Assembly: GCA_029259845.1 (NCBI GenBank)
Contig: JAJDEI010000300.1
Location: 1 to 44,473, forward strand
Origin: Planctomycetaceae bacterium
GTDB lineage: Bacteria; Planctomycetota; Planctomycetia; Planctomycetales; Planctomycetaceae
Reading direction: 5' to 3'
Length of the DNA: 44,473 nt
In this document: positions 34,736-42,263 of the stretch, in pieces
Numbering within the stretch: the first letter of the stretch is position 1
Layout of the letters: each line of letters starts with the position of its first letter
Made by a program: the position numbers and the translations under genes
Notes under the pieces: generated by a model
Databases searched by the model: none
What the model was told of the DNA's origin: nothing
Seen by the model: the letters and a program-made list of their open reading frames with translations, nothing else

Positions 34736-34923
34736 GCCCGCCGCCGTGACTGGCACCCGTTGCATTGGCAACGCGGCCTTCACTTCTCTCCCACAACGGC
34801 CCGTGTTGGTCGCGTGGGGCTGTTTCCGCGATGAGAGAGGAAACTGCCCGATGCACAATCCACAGCTTGCGTGCGGCTGTGGTGTGCAGCGGGCAGCCCC
34901 GGAGTGACGCGATCGGATCGGGA

Positions 34924-35337
34924 TCAGTTCCCGGAGGCGAAGCTATATCCGCCGGCGCCGCCGTAAAGAAGGCCGACGTAGCTGCTGGTGTTCGTATTGA
35001 CAACCAAGCCCAAATCGATGCTGGAGAAGTTGTCCTGGTAGGCGGTCGCGCCATGTCTCCCACCGCTGATGGCACTGCTTCCGGATCTGGTGGAATCGGT
35101 TCCGACCACAAAGCTTTTCGTGGCGGGGTCGAGCAGCAGGCCCGAGATGATACTTGTGCCCCAGGCATCCGCTGCGCCCATGCCGCGGACGCTCATGCCG
35201 TCGTTGTCAGTCAGGACCTGCATGTCGCCCAAACCAAGGCTCTGCAGTGTCGAGTGCGGGACGTGTCCGTCGTCAGCCGTCACGGGACCGGCGAGAAACA
35301 GGGCGGTCAAGGTCGCGAGTGTAGCGGTCAGTTTCAT
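34924..35337 (-). CDS. small secreted protein, candidate export cargo A
   Basis: A 137-residue protein. ATG 35337 follows AGGAGAC. The signal peptide is about 1-21 (LTALFLAGPVTA), with cleavage before DDGHV. The mature protein opens with STLQSLGLGDMQV, then TDNDGMSVRGMG, followed by a Gly/Ser/Thr-rich, beta-prone tail containing DPATKSFVVG. The paralogue at 41493 shares all these blocks. The SD/TD..GM.VRG stretch resembles the C-terminal half of double-glycine leaders, and the upstream gene is a C39 peptidase. It is not a recognised domain family to me. It lies downstream of the C39 gene on the same strand. Confidence 0.75.
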   Translation of the reverse strand: MKLTATLATLTALFLAGPVTADDGHVPHSTLQSLGLGDMQVLTDNDGMSVRGMGAADAWGTSIISGLLLDPATKSFVVGTDSTRSGSSAISGGRHGATAYQDNFSSIDLGLVVNTNTSSYVGLLYGGAGGYSFASGN

Positions 35338-35649
35338 CGTGTCGTCTCCTGGAGAAGAGTTGTTCGTTTCCTGGAGCCCGGCGTGAGCGACACGCCGCGA
35401 AAGTGACTCGGCTCCGGAATAACTCTCAACCTACGGAGAGTCCGGCCATCCACAAGAACGTTTGGACGGCTGCGGCACAAAATGAGATGAATTCGTTGGC
35501 CTGTGGTCGAACGGCGACAGTTGATCCAAATGGCCACGATGTTGCCGAAACGCCTCAAACGGACCGCGGACACACACTTTGGGCCGGGCGCTGCGAGCAG
35601 ATTCGTGCGACCGGTCCCAGAGCGATGGCGGGCCGGAATCTCTTGGCGG
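35338..35649. other. spacer between C39 peptidase and cargo A, with a hairpin
   Basis: A 312-bp spacer holding no gene. A 7-bp stem (CGGCGTG / CACGCCG, 35379-35397) lies about 40 bp upstream of the cargo start and could be a processing or attenuation structure giving the cargo its own mRNA level. TCCTGGAG occurs twice near it. Confidence 0.5.
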
Positions 35650-36372
35650 CTATTCGTTGAGGGGCGGCAGTGCCGAGAGCCGGTCGCGAATGAACAACCG
35701 GTTCAACTCGCCCAGAAATGCTTCCTCGGGTTGCACGTTCAGCGGAGAGAATTTCTTCGGGTCAACCTTGGGTTTGACCACCACGAGGACGGCGTTTTTC
35801 TGCCACTGTTCGAGAAACTGGGGGATGGGCGTGCGGACGTTGCCCCGCGCCGGATCAGCCAGATAGACGTAGTAGCCGTCGGTGCCCCGATAGACCACGA
35901 AGTGGTCGAATCCGTTCACCACGATGCCGACGATCAAAGGAATCTTGGAATCTTTCAACTTGTCGAACGACAGCTTGCCAATGGTCGAGGAGTACCCCAT
36001 GCGGACGGCGAGCTTCCGCAAGTCGGTGAGCGAAAGGCCGTTTTTGATCCGCTCCTTCATCTCCTCGTCTGTCAGCATTTTGAGGACTTCCTCAAGCAGC
36101 CGAGTTTCCGTCATGTCATCCCCCCAGTGGTAGCGGATCAGCGTGGCCAGTGCGGCCGCCCCACACGAGTAGTCGCGCTGTTGCATCACAATGTTGTGAT
36201 TGCGGATTTCCAGCCAACTGCGCGTGTAGCGGCGGAAAGCCTGCGTTTCGTCGCGGACCGGTGTCCGAACCGGCGGCTTCGTCTGTGCGTGAAGCTCACG
36301 AGCGACCCCCAACGAGCAACAGACGGCGAGAATCGTGCCGAACAGAATTCGATTGCAACGGGGACGCATCAT
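35650..36372 (-). CDS. exported C39-family cysteine peptidase (FapD-like)
   Basis: A 240-residue protein. ATG 36372 follows CAGGACCTC. The signal peptide is about 1-29 (FGTILAVCCSLGVARELHA). The C39 fold has MQQRDYSCGAAALATLIRYHWGDD with the oxyanion Q and nucleophile C70, H157 in GFDHFVVYRG and D173 in LADPARG, the complete C39 triad. A free-standing exported C39 enzyme with no ABC transporter resembles FapD of the Pseudomonas functional-amyloid operon more than bacteriocin exporters. The neighbours, a FapF-like barrel upstream and a small secreted protein downstream, support that comparison, which is from memory of the family. Confidence 0.88.
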   Translation of the reverse strand: MMRPRCNRILFGTILAVCCSLGVARELHAQTKPPVRTPVRDETQAFRRYTRSWLEIRNHNIVMQQRDYSCGAAALATLIRYHWGDDMTETRLLEEVLKMLTDEEMKERIKNGLSLTDLRKLAVRMGYSSTIGKLSFDKLKDSKIPLIVGIVVNGFDHFVVYRGTDGYYVYLADPARGNVRTPIPQFLEQWQKNAVLVVVKPKVDPKKFSPLNVQPEEAFLGELNRLFIRDRLSALPPLNE

Positions 36373-36489
36373 GAGGTCCTGAAGAAAGTCGGGCCGTGGA
36401 AAACGTGTAGGCCGATTGGGAGGTATTGCCGTGCACCGAACGGACGTCCCAGGTGTTGCAATGGCGAGCGCCGCCGCCGCGCCGTCGCT

Positions 36490-36500
36490 CCCCCCCCCCC
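36490..36500. repeat. run of eleven C/G after the barrel gene
   Basis: Eleven consecutive C on the plus strand (G on the coding strand) lie immediately after the stop codon of the barrel gene. Such runs slip easily and could alter readthrough or structure; here they lie outside coding sequence. Confidence 0.6.
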
Positions 36501-36501
36501 A

Positions 36502-39384
36502 TTAGAAGGTCCACGTCGCTCCGATGATCGTGTCAATTGCGTCGTCGTTGAGCCCGAAGGTGACGAACGGCTCAACAAGCTTGACCGAGGAGTGTGTCTT
36601 GGAAACTTTCCGTTTGTTGATCGTCGCCGCGAGCCGGACCTGCATCGGCTCCTGAGTGCTGCCGCCGACGTTCGTTCCGTTGACTTCATACTCTCCAATG
36701 AACGATCCGTTAAATGTGGCACTGAGGGTCACATTCGGATTCACAGCGAACCCGACGCCGAAGCGATAGATGAACTGGCTTCCCGGCTTGACCTTCGTGG
36801 TCCCGTTGAATTTCTCCTGAAACCGCTGGCGGTATCCCCCGCCATAAAACAGCACAAGCGGATCATAGTTCTGAATAAACGTGATCGCCGAGGTCAATGA
36901 CCAGAACCCTTCGCCCAGGTTTGAGCCGGGTGTCGTCAAAGCTGTCAGGAAGTTGCTCTCTCCGGTCGGAGCTGAAAACGAAATTGAGGCCAAGACGTCG
37001 GGATAGAACTCATTGCCGACAACAAGTTGCTTGAGTATCCCGGCACTCACATCTCCAATGCCTCCGGTGCTGGTGGCCGAGTCCTGTCCCAGAAACGCGG
37101 ACTCACTATTCGACCAGCCAAATGGAACATTGACGAATGCCTGGGTGTACTCAAAGATGCCCACTCGCAGTTGCAGGGGCACCATCAGCAATCGCTGACG
37201 ACGCTCCGCCTCGGCAATCTGGATGAGTCCGTTGACTTGCTGAACGCCGACAAAGTCCACCTTGTCGTTGAGGTATTGAAGCGAAACGTCGAACTGCATT
37301 TCACCCGGTTTGAGCAGCACTGTTTGTTGGCGGAGGAACCGCAGGCTCGTGTCTTCGGGGGCCTCACCAAGCTTCTGCTCGTCCGGATTGGCCGCTTTCT
37401 GGCGTGCGTTGCCCGGCCCCGACAGTTGCGGACCACCTAAAGCCGGATTGTCGCCCGGGTCCGCCGAAGGAGCCAGCAGCGGCGCCAGATCGACCGGTCC
37501 CCCGTTTCCTGGTTCAGGGGGTTCTGTTCCGTCGGGCGTCGGCGGCGGCTCGAATGCTGGCGGATCGTCCGCCTCGAACAGGGAGACCCGACGAGGACTA
37601 TTAACGTGGGGCGTGGTCAGGTCACTTCCCTTCCGGCGGCCCGTGTCGTCACTCAGAAGAGTCGACACGGCGGTTGTCTTCTCAGCGACCCGGGTGGGCA
37701 CTGCCAAGGCAGGGCCATCCGACAATGTCTCTAAGGCGTGCTGTTCGTCGAACAGAGAGGCCGTCGCCCCTGACAGGCGAATGGCGGTGTCCGGACGCCG
37801 AGGTGGCACCGGAAGCGATTCGTGGCCATCGCACATATCCACCGGTTGCAGCTCCGGAGCAACGGCAGTCGGAACGACCTCGACCAGCGTGGCCGTTGGG
37901 TGGGGCCGCCATCCTTCCACCGGTGGCGCACCGCCAATGCGCGGCTCGTCGCCGGGATCTTCGTCGCCGACCGAAGCCGGCAACGTGGAAACGGCCTGAT
38001 CCTCAACCGATGCCTCGCCGGTTTCGCCGCCCAGATCGAGTGTGACCCACCCCGGTTGCGCGGTGTCGCCGTCTGTCTTCGGGCTCGCGTCGTCTGTCTT
38101 GGGACTCGCGGCGATCGTGTGTTCGGCGAGGGCCTTCTCGTCGCAGCATGCCGCGTTGTCGCACGCCGAATCGTCGCGAGGCTGCTTTGGAGTGTCCGCC
38201 GTCGTGGCGACGGAGGTGTCAGGCTCGGAAACAGGCTCCGAAGAAAGCGGTGGCGCGGCCGGTTCCGCTGTCTCGATGGGGAGGACAGTTTCGCGAGCAA
38301 GCGACGAAGTGACCGGCATCGGTTGCGCCGGTTCACTGACTTCGACCGGCTCGCTCGCTTGGCTCAATTCCCCGGCTGCTTTCGACGCGCTGCTTTCGGC
38401 AACCTTCGATTCGACGTCCCTGCTCACGTCCGAGAGCGATGGTTTCGGCTTGTCGGCTGGCCGAGTCGTCTTCGACGTGATTTTCGGGGTCCGTTCATTG
38501 ATGAAAGGCTTGGCAACAGCCGGCGGGCCGGACGCCGAACTCTCTGCTGTGGTTCGATCGCGGCGACTAAAAACGACGGGAAGGCGATCGCGGCCTTCGG
38601 GCGTTTCCGGACCCGGTCGAGAAGGCAACGTCTTGGTGGCCTGGCTGCGATTCGGAGTGACGACGATCGCCGGTTGCGAGTCGTGCGCGGCATTGAGCGT
38701 TTTGTGAGCGGTCGGGCCATCGACAGCCGCAGACGGGCTCCCGGCATCGCGCGGCACCACGGTGAGTTCCGGACGTTCGTCGAAAACGGCGACACGGCCC
38801 GGTGTGGCATCCCTGGTCGAGACGCGTCCCGTCGATTCGCCAGCCACGGCTGCCCACCTGGAGCCGCCGGTGGCGGACGCCCGCCGTTCTGCAAGCGTAC
38901 TGTTGGGGGATCGCCATTCCGGCTCGTCATCGATCGTCGCGCTGCCAGCGGATTCGTCTCCGATACTGGCCCAACCAGTCGGCCTTTCGGCGATCGCGTT
39001 GTCGGCAAGCTTGGCTTGCCCCTGGTCCGCAGTGGAGAGCGAGTCAGTGGAGAGCGCGTCAGTGGAGAGCGAGTCAGTGGAGAACGAGACAGACTGGCCT
39101 TCGATTGGCTTTTGCCGAGTTGCCTCGTGCGAACCCGCCCATGACGGCGTTCCTGACGCGATGGCAGCATCGGGAGCCGGATCGCCCAATGATGCGGTGC
39201 CCGGATTCTCAGCAATCACCGCTGCCGGCTTGGAGGAGACGGCTGCAATCGCCGAGGTATTCTCGGGAGCCTCTTGGGAGCGGACGAATTCCGACCAAAG
39301 GACTGATCCGCAAAGCACGAACAACGTGCCCGCAGTCCAGACCGCCAGTCGCTGCATCGGAATAAATGAACGTCGGCGAATCAT
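36502..39384 (-). CDS. large outer-membrane protein with FapF-like barrel
   Basis: A 960-residue protein from ATG 39384 (CGGAG six bases upstream). The N-terminus has a basic then hydrophobic export segment (LAVWTAGTLFVLCGSVLW). Residues about 40-670 are low-complexity Ser/Thr/Ala/Pro/Glu, probably disordered, with a 15-bp DNA repeat encoding a S-T-D-(S/A)-L motif. The last 280 residues are beta-barrel: TVLLKPGEMQFDVSLQY, DFVGVQQVNGLIQIAEAERR, LRVGIFEYTQAFVNVPFGW, GGIGDVSAGILKQL, and an aromatic terminal F (TIIGATWTF). The opening block recalls FapF/phenol-degradation-type barrels (LTPxGxxxxxPxLxY, GVxxxxxLIGxIEAxxAxR). It lies 130 bp before the C39 gene. The long disordered region is unlike Pseudomonas FapF, which is much shorter. 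Confidence 0.78.
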   Translation of the reverse strand: MIRRRSFIPMQRLAVWTAGTLFVLCGSVLWSEFVRSQEAPENTSAIAAVSSKPAAVIAENPGTASLGDPAPDAAIASGTPSWAGSHEATRQKPIEGQSVSFSTDSLSTDALSTDSLSTADQGQAKLADNAIAERPTGWASIGDESAGSATIDDEPEWRSPNSTLAERRASATGGSRWAAVAGESTGRVSTRDATPGRVAVFDERPELTVVPRDAGSPSAAVDGPTAHKTLNAAHDSQPAIVVTPNRSQATKTLPSRPGPETPEGRDRLPVVFSRRDRTTAESSASGPPAVAKPFINERTPKITSKTTRPADKPKPSLSDVSRDVESKVAESSASKAAGELSQASEPVEVSEPAQPMPVTSSLARETVLPIETAEPAAPPLSSEPVSEPDTSVATTADTPKQPRDDSACDNAACCDEKALAEHTIAASPKTDDASPKTDGDTAQPGWVTLDLGGETGEASVEDQAVSTLPASVGDEDPGDEPRIGGAPPVEGWRPHPTATLVEVVPTAVAPELQPVDMCDGHESLPVPPRRPDTAIRLSGATASLFDEQHALETLSDGPALAVPTRVAEKTTAVSTLLSDDTGRRKGSDLTTPHVNSPRRVSLFEADDPPAFEPPPTPDGTEPPEPGNGGPVDLAPLLAPSADPGDNPALGGPQLSGPGNARQKAANPDEQKLGEAPEDTSLRFLRQQTVLLKPGEMQFDVSLQYLNDKVDFVGVQQVNGLIQIAEAERRQRLLMVPLQLRVGIFEYTQAFVNVPFGWSNSESAFLGQDSATSTGGIGDVSAGILKQLVVGNEFYPDVLASISFSAPTGESNFLTALTTPGSNLGEGFWSLTSAITFIQNYDPLVLFYGGGYRQRFQEKFNGTTKVKPGSQFIYRFGVGFAVNPNVTLSATFNGSFIGEYEVNGTNVGGSTQEPMQVRLAATINKRKVSKTHSSVKLVEPFVTFGLNDDAIDTIIGATWTF
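39031..39090. repeat. four 15-bp tandem repeats inside the barrel gene
   Basis: AGTGGAGAGCGAGTC is repeated at 39031, 39046, 39061 and 39076 with one to two changes. It encodes a five-residue Ser/Thr/Asp/Leu repeat near the N-terminus of the protein. In-frame copy-number change would lengthen or shorten the disordered region. Confidence 0.85.
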
Positions 39385-39473
39385 GAAAACTCCGAGTGGA
39401 CGAACTCCTGCGGATGCCCGCAGGCGCGGCGCCTCTCTGTTGGCCATGCTGTCTTCAGGTCATCCGAAAATCC

Positions 39474-39507
39474 CCGACGATGCCAGGCAGATACCTGGCA
39501 TCGTCGG
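39474..39507 (-). terminator. terminator hairpin after the outer-membrane gene
   Basis: A perfect 14-bp stem (CCGACGATGCCAGG / complement) with a 6-nt CAGATA loop lies just beyond the stop of the gene at 39515. On the minus strand it is followed by a short GGATTTTC. It separates this gene from the barrel/C39 unit. Confidence 0.75.
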
Positions 39508-39514
39508 CGTCGCC

Positions 39515-40876
39515 TCAGTACGTCCATTCCAGGCCGAGAATGAATCCGATCAAATCCAGGTCTCCGTCATGAGCGTTCGCCGTCGACGTGACGTCACCGC
39601 CAAACGGAGGCGGCCCGCCCTGAAGAAACGCGAACGACTGGCTTTGAGCGGCTACTTTGCCCGTATTCCAGTACTGGTATTCGATCCCGCCGCGGAGGGC
39701 TAGCTGTCCCCAACAACACGAACGGATTCGGTATTCAAGTCCCAGTTGCGTCTCGGCGATATACACGTTTTCCTTAGCCACAGAAGCGTTCGCGTGGTTT
39801 CGGGCGTTCGCACTTCCGGGCGGATTGGCTGTGAACGCAGTTGCGTCTGTGAGCACCGAAGCCATCGTGTCTGCCCAGAGGGCCGAGCCGCGGAAGTTCC
39901 AGAAGAAAAACCACCCCGAACAGGGGTGAATCTGTCGGGAACCACCGATCGACGCCGTGAAACCGGTTCCCTCGAGAGAATTCGATCCCATCGCCAGCCC
40001 GTACAGATCGACGCCGTTTCCGACCTGCCCGTAACCAACAGTCTGGATGTAACGATTGAGGTCTGCGTAGCGGGCACCGAATGATGTGTCGATTTGCCAG
40101 CAGTGAACGAAAAATCGCTGCGTCAATTCAAAATCAAGCACATTTGCCGTCAGGTGATAGTTCTCAACGATCGTGGGGACGAGGTTTTTCGGCACTTCGG
40201 GATCGGGATCGACGTTGTTGACGCCGAATCCCCAATAGCGGACACGGACACCCCAACCACACTTCTGCAAACCGATCCACGTGCGGACGCCACCGCCCAA
40301 GGTTCCACGAGGATCCCCCGACCACTGGCGATTGGTGATCAAGTCAGTCATCGTCACACTCTGGGACGGTTCGTCGATCGGGACGAGGAAAGTGCCCTCA
40401 ACACCGGCCACAAGACTACCGCGCCCTCTGCCGCCCCAATTATTCCAGACATCCCCCCAGCCGTTCTGGATGAAGACCGGTCCCCCAGCGCAGCCGGTTC
40501 CGGAGCAGGACTGGCAGTCCGGTCCGCAGTTCGGCCCACATGAACCGCCACAAGCCCCATTGGCAGACCATTCCGGGCCGTACGCGCCGTCTGGCGGATA
40601 CGGACCGGCGACCGGAGGCGCCATCGGTGATTGGGCAGTGGGGTCAGGCGGTCCGGGGACCGGCGGCGGAGCCGCGTTCTGCACGTGTTGGACGAGCGTG
40701 ATATCTCCGCCGCTCGCCATCGCTTGTTTCGTGGGGCTGTCCTCCGGAAAGAACGCCTCCAGGCTTTCCAATGTTGCGTCCGTCTGGGTCGACGGGATTT
40801 CGGCGTGCAAATTCGTCAGCGAGACGCTGGCGAACAAGATGCCGCCCAAGACTGTGATGTTCCGTGCCCTCGTCAT
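39515..40876 (-). CDS. planctomycete outer-membrane beta-barrel protein (Lpg1974/BBP7 type)
   Basis: A 453-residue protein from ATG 40876, preceded by GAGAGGAAAG; an upstream ATG at 40981 lacks a site. The signal peptide is about 1-26 (ITVLGGILFASVSLTNLHA). A Pro/Gly-rich linker follows, then a cysteine-dense stretch (CGGSCGPNCGPDC, CSGTGC), then a barrel with alternating strands (VRVRYWGFGV, LDFELTQRFFVHCWQIDTSFGARY, FFFWNFRGSALW) and aromatic C-terminal end GLEWTY. This architecture is typical of abundant planctomycete surface barrels. The function is not known. The gene is set off from the next by a strong hairpin. Confidence 0.85.
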   Translation of the reverse strand: MTRARNITVLGGILFASVSLTNLHAEIPSTQTDATLESLEAFFPEDSPTKQAMASGGDITLVQHVQNAAPPPVPGPPDPTAQSPMAPPVAGPYPPDGAYGPEWSANGACGGSCGPNCGPDCQSCSGTGCAGGPVFIQNGWGDVWNNWGGRGRGSLVAGVEGTFLVPIDEPSQSVTMTDLITNRQWSGDPRGTLGGGVRTWIGLQKCGWGVRVRYWGFGVNNVDPDPEVPKNLVPTIVENYHLTANVLDFELTQRFFVHCWQIDTSFGARYADLNRYIQTVGYGQVGNGVDLYGLAMGSNSLEGTGFTASIGGSRQIHPCSGWFFFWNFRGSALWADTMASVLTDATAFTANPPGSANARNHANASVAKENVYIAETQLGLEYRIRSCCWGQLALRGGIEYQYWNTGKVAAQSQSFAFLQGGPPPFGGDVTSTANAHDGDLDLIGFILGLEWTY

Positions 40877-41332
40877 CAGGCTTTCCTCTCCATTGCCAGG
40901 GTCGCTGACCAGGAATCTGGCAGCCACCACACTAAATGCCCCCCCCTCTCGGACAACCGCCGACAGGGCCTCAATCCTCATTGAATCGCGAGAAACGTCG
41001 TGCCCCCAAACTCATGCGGGTTCGATCCTGGTCCGGGCCCCCTCACCCCTGCCGCAGTGAATGGTGTTTCAGAGGTCAAGACCAGAATAGGTGGCACATG
41101 CCGTTTCATTGGCTCCACCGGCAGATGGCGCCTGATGACAAGAATCGTCACGTTCGGACTAACTCCTCAAACGAAATACTCCTAAAGCGACCCCAACTTG
41201 AGAAAAAAGGGGGCACCACCTTCGCTCGACGACGTAGGCGACGGAACGCTTAAATATATTTATATCAGTAGTTTAACGATGGTTTTGACATGTGCCGACG
41301 CGCGGCTCGGACCGCCCGGCTTTGTGAAAAAC
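40877..41332. other. divergent intergenic region, left part
   Basis: About 450 bp with no gene. It includes a run of eight C near 40939 and an AT-rich patch (about 41251-41277). No repeat family from elsewhere was recognised. Confidence 0.5.
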
Positions 41333-41361
41333 TTGACACAGCAACTTTTTCGGCAAAATCT
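41333..41361 (+). promoter_or_regulatory. sigma-70-type promoter of cargo B
   Basis: A perfect TTGACA (41333-41338) with a 17-bp spacer leads to AAATCT (41356-41361), a weak -10. It lies about 130 bp upstream of the cargo B start and is the only sigma-70-like match noticed there. Confidence 0.45.
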
Positions 41362-41492
41362 GCCAGTTTCGTTTGACTGTGGTTGTTTGGGTTGCTTAGG
41401 GTGATTGAGTAGCTTGACTGGCGTGCCCAAAAGTGTGTTGCTTCTGAGCAATCGCCAGTCATTGGAACGCTTGAGACATTGGGAGAACTTTG

Positions 41493-41912
41493 ATGAAGAC
41501 TGCTATCGCTGCATTCGCTGTGTTGTTGGTTGTTGGTGCAACTCCTGCTTTCGCCGAAGATGGCCAGGTTGCCGACTCGACGCTCGCCGCCATCGGTCTG
41601 GGCGACATGCAAGTTGTCTCCGACGCCGAAGGCATGAACGTCCGGGGTATGAGCTCCAGCGCCATGTCCATGGGCACGAGCCTGATCTTCGGTCAGTTGA
41701 TCGATCCTGCGACGAAGAGCTTCGTGGTCGGAAGTGACGTCAACACCGCCGGCTCGACCGCCACGAACGGTGGCAAGAACATCGTTTCGCAGGCGAGCCA
41801 CTTCCAGGGGTCCTCGCTGGGACTGCAGCTCGACGTGTCCACGCTGACCAGTAACTTCTCGGGAATTCTCGGTGGCGTCGCCGGCGGAAGCGGACTGGCC
41901 GTCGCTTTCTGA
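41493..41912 (+). CDS. small secreted protein, candidate export cargo B
   Basis: A 139-residue paralogue of the gene at 34924. The ATG at 41493 is seven bases after GGGAG. The signal peptide is about 1-20 (AIAAFAVLLVVGATPAFA), with cleavage before EDGQV. The mature start STLAAIGLGDMQV, then SDAEGMNVRGM, a Met/Ser stretch (SSSAMSMGTS), DPATKSFVVGS, and a Gly/Ser-rich tail ending LGGVAGGSGLAVAF. No cysteine in the mature part and beta-prone, low-charge tail. It stands alone with its own promoter and terminator, separate from the C39/barrel genes but within the same locus. Confidence 0.78.
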   Translation: MKTAIAAFAVLLVVGATPAFAEDGQVADSTLAAIGLGDMQVVSDAEGMNVRGMSSSAMSMGTSLIFGQLIDPATKSFVVGSDVNTAGSTATNGGKNIVSQASHFQGSSLGLQLDVSTLTSNFSGILGGVAGGSGLAVAF

Positions 41913-41942
41913 ATCGACTGACAGACCGATTGAGTTGACGCT

Positions 41943-41975
41943 CGCCCCTCGCCAACGCTGGCGGGGGGCGTTTTC
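41943..41975 (+). terminator. rho-independent terminator of cargo B
   Basis: An 11-bp stem (CGCCCCTCGCC / GGCGGGGGGCG, one G-U pair) with an AACGCT loop is followed by TTTTC, 31 bp after the stop. It is the clearest intrinsic terminator in the window. Confidence 0.85.
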
Positions 41976-42263
41976 GTTGGTTACGAGTTTCAACGGCACA
42001 GACCGAAACGTCGTTCCGCGAATCAATATTCGTCCGACGGATCGGCAGGATAAATTGGCATCGCGTGGGACGTTCGTTGTATCCTTGAAGAGACCCTGGA
42101 GACATGCTCCGGGCAAATGCCTTCCCGATCATCAGCTGTGCTGCGTCCGCCCGGCTCGTGGCTTCCGAGCAACCGGACGCGATCGGCTGATCCGCTGAGA
42201 GTCCCACCCCCCGTCGTCTTTCAGACAACCGAACTGGCAACACGCCTCGGTCGAGCTTCCATC

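Noticed and set aside
34748-34763. TGGCACCCGTTGCATT as a further sigma-54 promoter
   Set aside because: The GG and GC elements are two bases too close together.
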